From Cristatella mucedo (Eukaryota; Bryozoa; Phylactolaemata; Cristatellidae), in the NCBI GenBank assembly GCA_009760855.2, contig WPIO01000014.1, positions 840,001 through 904,000 on the forward strand: a stretch of 64,000 bases of DNA. The letters run 5' to 3'. Below the pieces are notes generated by a model. That model was not told the origin of the DNA. It ran no database searches and was given only the letters and a program-made list of their open reading frames with translations. Below, piece after piece: positions 30,356-64,000 of this stretch (its first letter is position 1; every line of letters starts with the position of its first letter). The translations under genes were made by a program, and so were the position numbers.

Positions 30356-30537
30356 TAAATAAATAAATACTAGCTGATTCGACAACTCTTTTGCATAGCG
30401 ACAGAAGAGCCTTTACGGCTATCGCCGCCGCTTGCAGTGGCAATACAGAATCTCCCACCACAGGATTCGAACCCACGACCTCGAGGCCGAGGTCGTGAAA
30501 AGCAATTACCTTACCTAGTGAGCCATCGCGGCTCACC
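30356..30537 (-). mobile_element. SINE family 2, well-preserved antisense copy
   Basis: The plus-strand order is 'agctgattcgacaactcttttgcatagcgacagaagagcctttacggctatcgccgcc', B-box complement 'gattcgaacccacgacctcgaggccgaggtcgtg', and A-box side 'ttacctagtgagccatcgcggctcacc'. A (AAAT)n run flanks the left end (the 3' end of the element). The inverted 'cgacctcgaggccgaggtcg' could form a hairpin in the element RNA. Confidence 0.85.
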
Positions 30538-30599
30538 AAGACTTGGACAAGGTTTCCTGGTGTGTCGCTAAACGAATTAGCTCAAAATTCTTACTCTTA

Positions 30600-30990
30600 C
30601 AAGTAAGGCCGCCATAGCTTGGCACGTTCATACTTAGCCGAGCTACTCCGTCAGTTTCTGCTTCCTCATGACCTCAGATCTTCCATGGACAATAAATTAG
30701 CAGTTCCGCTCCTACGCTTCAAGACCGCTGGCTGCAGAAGCTTTTGCTTAGCAGTTCATAGATCGTTAAACTCACTTCCACAATTCTTACTAAACGACAT
30801 CTACTGTCCTGCTTCCGACTGTGGCACATCTTGTCCAGCCGTCTTGAGCTGCTACTTCTATACTGATCACTACCTCAACTGCTCTCCTGACTCTGATATG
30901 CTTCCCACTTTTTTGTTTCGTACGATGAAGTCTGTTGGCTACCGAATACGTACCAAAAGCTGCTTAGGCTTTTAGTATATATATATGTAT
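30600..30990 (+). mobile_element. LINE 3' fragment
   Basis: 'cttcctcatgacctcagatcttccatggacaataaattagcagttccgctcctacg', then 'gttggctaccgaatacgtaccaaaagctgcttaggctt'. This parallels the 3' part of the LINE at 61540-61900. A short 5'-truncated copy ending in an AT-rich stretch. Confidence 0.75.
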
Positions 30991-32229
30991 ATATTTATAT
31001 ATTTATTAGCCCACTAATGTTCCTGTCATTACCAATAAATTTGGTTGGTACGCCTGAGCCGCAGTGTTGCTTAATAAACAACTGAAATTAGATCTTTGCG
31101 AAGCAGATTTCTGGTTGATTGTTGCCGATTTTTTGCTGCAGCTTGCTGTATTGGCCCAAGCCGCCGCTGCAGTGCATTGCATGAGAGCACGCATGCACGA
31201 TTGAATGATTTGCTGACGGTACGCTAAAAGAAAAGCGTACTGCCGTAGCAAAGAATTTAAATTGGGGGCTTCGCGAAGCCTTTTTCAACTGGCGGTGAAT
31301 TGGGTTGAATTGTGGTTTATTGTGCCTGAGGCCCAGCCCTTTAAATGCCATCTGCTATAAATACCATCTGCAGGAGAACGAGGTAGCCCAATACCTTTAA
31401 ATGCAGTGAGCTCACTTAAAATATTATGTAGTATAATCTGCAATATAATTTGGAGCAACGCAAAATTGATTTACAGTCAACTTGTGGTTTTTGCCGGGTT
31501 AAATGTTTGGCATCTAACTACTTTCTCTTATAGGAGCAAGAAGTTAGGTATTGTAGCGCATCCATAATTCTGCACCTTCTTAGTTGTGAAGGAGTTGCCG
31601 GGGCACTGGCGGGTCAAAATAAAATAAAATGATTAAGACATATCTTCACCGGTAAGCATTCTGTCGTTCGGGTTGTATTACTTTGTCTGGTGTTAAAATC
31701 ATTCAATATTTTCACCTGGTTATCTACATCTTTTCCCTAATTGGTGCTCACTGCCTTCTCGAAGCCTGCCCAACTGCGATTGCTGCCACGCATGGCGATG
31801 TCTTTGACCCCTCGCACATGATCCCAAAAGAGCTATCCTTCAGGCCAGTCTTTTGAGGCTTACAAGAGCTCGCCTGCTGCACTTACTCTGTTAAAGAACT
31901 CTACAATATAGCAGTTTAATAGGAGAAAGACTTAAGGTGTCTCACCACTTGAAGCCTCTGACAGTAACGGTGAATATTTCAGACTTTGAAGATCTAAAAT
32001 GCCTAGCAGGCTTATGATCTCGAACCATGGTAGCAACGTAAGAAGTCTGATCATTGTGACCCCAAGAAATTTATTTTGCTACATTTTGAAGCCTGCGAAG
32101 ATGTTGACAAGTAGGACAGCTCAGTTCAAAAGATCTGCAATAACTTAAGCGGTTTATTGAACACTCTACAATGTCTATAGACTTTCAAATACGTAATATT
32201 TCGAAGATTCTGGAGTGGTTAGATGAGCT
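30991..32229. other. spacer without recognised genes
   Basis: AT-rich, mostly unique-looking sequence. No exon, RNA gene or confident repeat was recognised. Confidence 0.4.
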
Positions 32230-32620
32230 ATCACACGCAAGATGGGACATGGATTTGTGACACGCCGTCTCGACTTGTTTACCACGCTCCTTACCAGTCT
32301 TCCTGTATGTACAGCAACTGCATTTGGCGTTTACAGTATACGCAAACTCGGCGGGGTAGGGTCTTCTGTCGTGAACTTCGCGGCCCCAGATTACACGCAA
32401 TTATTCTCATCAACTTATCATAAAGCAGAGCATCGACTTTTAAGTCTCGTCACTCATTTTAACTGTCGTACCATTCTCTTGCTAGGTCTTACTCATTTGC
32501 GTACTACACAGGCGTCTCATCGTAGCACCTGCACGCTCTTTCTCTGAACGCTTAGCCGCGTCTAAGTAAGCTCAGCTCCTTAGGGGATTGTGCGCCTTCA
32601 GTTTTTAATGCTCTAAAGAT
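32230..32620 (+). mobile_element. decayed LINE reverse-transcriptase C-terminal fragment
   Basis: FVTRRLDLFTTLLTSLP stands where LINEs have FVTSRLDYCNSLL(x)GLP. It is followed, out of frame, by 'aagcagagcatcgacttttaagtc', the usual IKxRIDFKV segment. Stops and shifts throughout. Confidence 0.65.
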
Positions 32621-32639
32621 TGAAACTTATTGAAACTAG

Positions 32640-32820
32640 CTTATTTAACAGCCTAATTTATGAAGAGGCGTTTATGGCTAGAGCCTTAACGGTTATCATC
32701 GCAGCTTGCAGTAGACAACGTGGGATCGCTCATGCACGACTCGAACCCGCGACCCGAATGGTGAAGAGCGAGTACCTAACCGTCTGGGCAAAGACCCAGA
32801 GGCTACTTGACAACTTTTAA
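32640..32820 (-). mobile_element. SINE family 2, degenerate antisense copy
   Basis: 'agcttatttaacagcctaatttatgaagaggcgtttatggctagagccttaacggttatcatcgcagcttgcag', then 'gactcgaacccgcgaccc' and 'tacctaaccgtctgggc'. Order and spacing fit family 2. Confidence 0.6.
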
Positions 32821-32999
32821 AAGAAAACTACACAACCACTTGTTCACCTGTCGGATGTTTTGTCCGTGTGAATTGTCCTTTATGTGCTCGCGAGTGCTGA
32901 GATAGTATATTGTATCAATAATCGCCTGACGTGCTTTGTTTTTAACATGTTTAAATGGCCTAGAAATAGATTATGGTAACCTAACGCAATTTAATGTAT

Positions 33000-33110
33000 C
33001 GCCCTCTGTAACTCTACAAAGCCACAAAGGCTAAGTGGGTGTCGCACTGGAGAGTTTTCTATAGCGGACTCCAAGCCTAAGCAGCTTTCGGTGTGCATAC
33101 GGTGCTTTGA
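33000..33110 (-). mobile_element. LINE tail, antisense
   Basis: 'ctctgtaactctacaaagccacaaaggctaagtgggtgtcgcactggagagttttctatagcg' is the complement of the tail at 44840-44920. Truncated. Confidence 0.6.
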
Positions 33111-33119
33111 AAATTTATT

Positions 33120-34380
33120 TTATTATTATATTATTTTGAATTGAGTTGAGGTTTTGCAATTTAAACATGATGTATATGCGAACCAGTTATTCCATCAAAG
33201 AACAACGAAGGTAGGCTTACGAGCCACTTTCCAAGTGCAGTGGCCAAAAGATTACCATGTGACAAACATCATCCTAAGAGAAGTGGGGAGACATGACTGA
33301 GAGTTATGAAAGCGTATTAATAGCTGTTGTAGTGGCAACACGGTAGCAGTCGGGTTATTAGTGGTGCTAGCAATAGTATTATTCTTCCATCTTCCCACTA
33401 AAGCCGCTTGTACTAGCAGGCTAGAATCCACGGTGGCATCACCCGTACTACAGCACCACTGGTCACAATAAAAGTCTCGAACTAAATAGCCAAGACCTTG
33501 GAGTCATCAATGAAATAATATCAGTGTGGTAACTTTGGAACCCTGGAAAATTGAAGCGTTGTGGACAAAATGGAAATTAAATGAAAATAGAAGGTGTGTA
33601 ACTAAGTTTAATCTCGCGGATAACAAAAATGGCTTGGACAAGTATGTTAATACAAAGGAAAGAGGTTACTCTATAGAAACTAGAACGCATAAGCGCCTGC
33701 ATGAGATAAAGTCCTCTGCTTATTAACCTGTCACTATTTTCTCAATTCACCGACAAGTGCAGCTTTGCGCATAAGGAGATCCTACGGCGGATGCGTTAAG
33801 GCATACAATAACCGGAATAGGTTCCGTAGGCAGAAGCTCAAGCTAGGGTGAGTCGTGACCGGCCGCACGCTTCAGTTGCTTACGATCAGTATACTCTGTT
33901 GAAAAATGTTTGATCTTACTCAAAAATTGGTCATCAACGCAGGGAACTTACACAAAACGACTACATCCGGCCTCGAGCCCATCCGGGCTGCAATCGCCAG
34001 ATATCGGCTAGCGCCTGCGCACCGAAAGCCGCTTAGGCTTTAAAAGTGCTACAGAAAAATCTTCAGCGTAATACTGAGTACTTTTAGCTTAGTCGCGTTT
34101 CAGACCGAGATGCCACGACATTCCGAGACGGGTGACCCGAGTAGTCGCCTACTGCAACTGCGCAAACGACATTGCGGTCCACCCACTGCGCAGGGTGAGG
34201 ACACTATCCGCGATCGCGTACGCTTGTAACATGAAGCAGCGTATGTTACAACTACTGGTAAATAAAGGCAACTTTATTGAAATATTTCATAAATAGTTTG
34301 AGCTGGCTTGTTAAAGCCGTCACTTCGAGCGCAAATGACTTGCAGTCTTCCGTAGATATGCTCGGCGGCAACGCAGCCAA
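33120..34380. other. upstream flank of the UBR3 gene; no gene seen
   Basis: No exon recognised. A LINE-tail-like 'ccgaaagccgcttaggctttaaaagtgctacagaaaaatc' lies at about 34021-34060. An ATG-headed 68-codon frame at 34277 overlaps the UBR3 start in another frame and looks accidental. Confidence 0.4.
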
Positions 34381-34391
34381 GGTTAGGAAAT

Positions 34392-34414
34392 ACTTCCGGT
34401 TTTACTATGACGTA
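34392..34414 (+). promoter_or_regulatory. possible UBR3 proximal promoter (ETS-like and CRE-like sites)
   Basis: acttccggt (34392-34400) is an ETS-family type site. tgacgta (34408-34414) is a CRE-like core. Both lie 30-55 bases upstream of the first ATG, and no TATA box is seen. This is the usual look of a broadly expressed gene promoter, but the sites are short and unproven. Confidence 0.35.
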
Positions 34415-34446
34415 CTGCATGTTGGTCGCTCCGTACCAACAGTGCT

Positions 34447-64000
<29,554 letters not shown>

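Overview
The window is nuclear DNA from an animal, most likely an invertebrate. Two large intron-rich genes lie on the plus strand. They have GT-AG introns, both products are typical of animals, and the introns and the spacer are full of retroposon remnants and microsatellites. I cannot name the phylum from the sequence alone.

Region by region. (1) 1-4150 has no convincing gene. It holds a tRNA-derived SINE, a second SINE in inverse orientation, a broken non-LTR retrotransposon (about 2420-3450) and a few unexplained minus-strand ORFs. (2) 4165-23188 is a complete full-length ABC-B transporter (P-glycoprotein/MDR type). It has a TATA-Inr core promoter and 23 coding exons that join in frame to 1368 codons plus stop. 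This locus is GC-rich even in its introns and carries long (CT)n, (GCGT)n and (GCC)n tracts. (3) 23189-34446 is an 11-kb spacer of lower GC. It contains SINEs, LINE pieces, a decayed Ty3/gypsy integrase, a possible piggyBac-like remnant and a 545-bp CT-rich tract. (4) 34447-64000 is the 5' part of a UBR3-type E3 ubiquitin ligase gene: 19 exons, with the last one cut by the window edge. Its introns are AT-richer and larger and contain most of the mobile DNA: a 1.15-kb element with two 380-bp inverted arms, an antisense endonuclease/RT LINE, a sense LINE with a SINE nested inside it, and a further insertion nested in that SINE.

The two genes show no obvious shared pathway. The transporter exports amphipathic compounds across membranes, and the ligase marks proteins with ubiquitin. 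They are neighbours on the same strand but differ sharply in base composition and intron content.

All exon calls were made by eye, from reading-frame continuity, splice consensus and recalled family motifs. No transcript evidence or database search was available.
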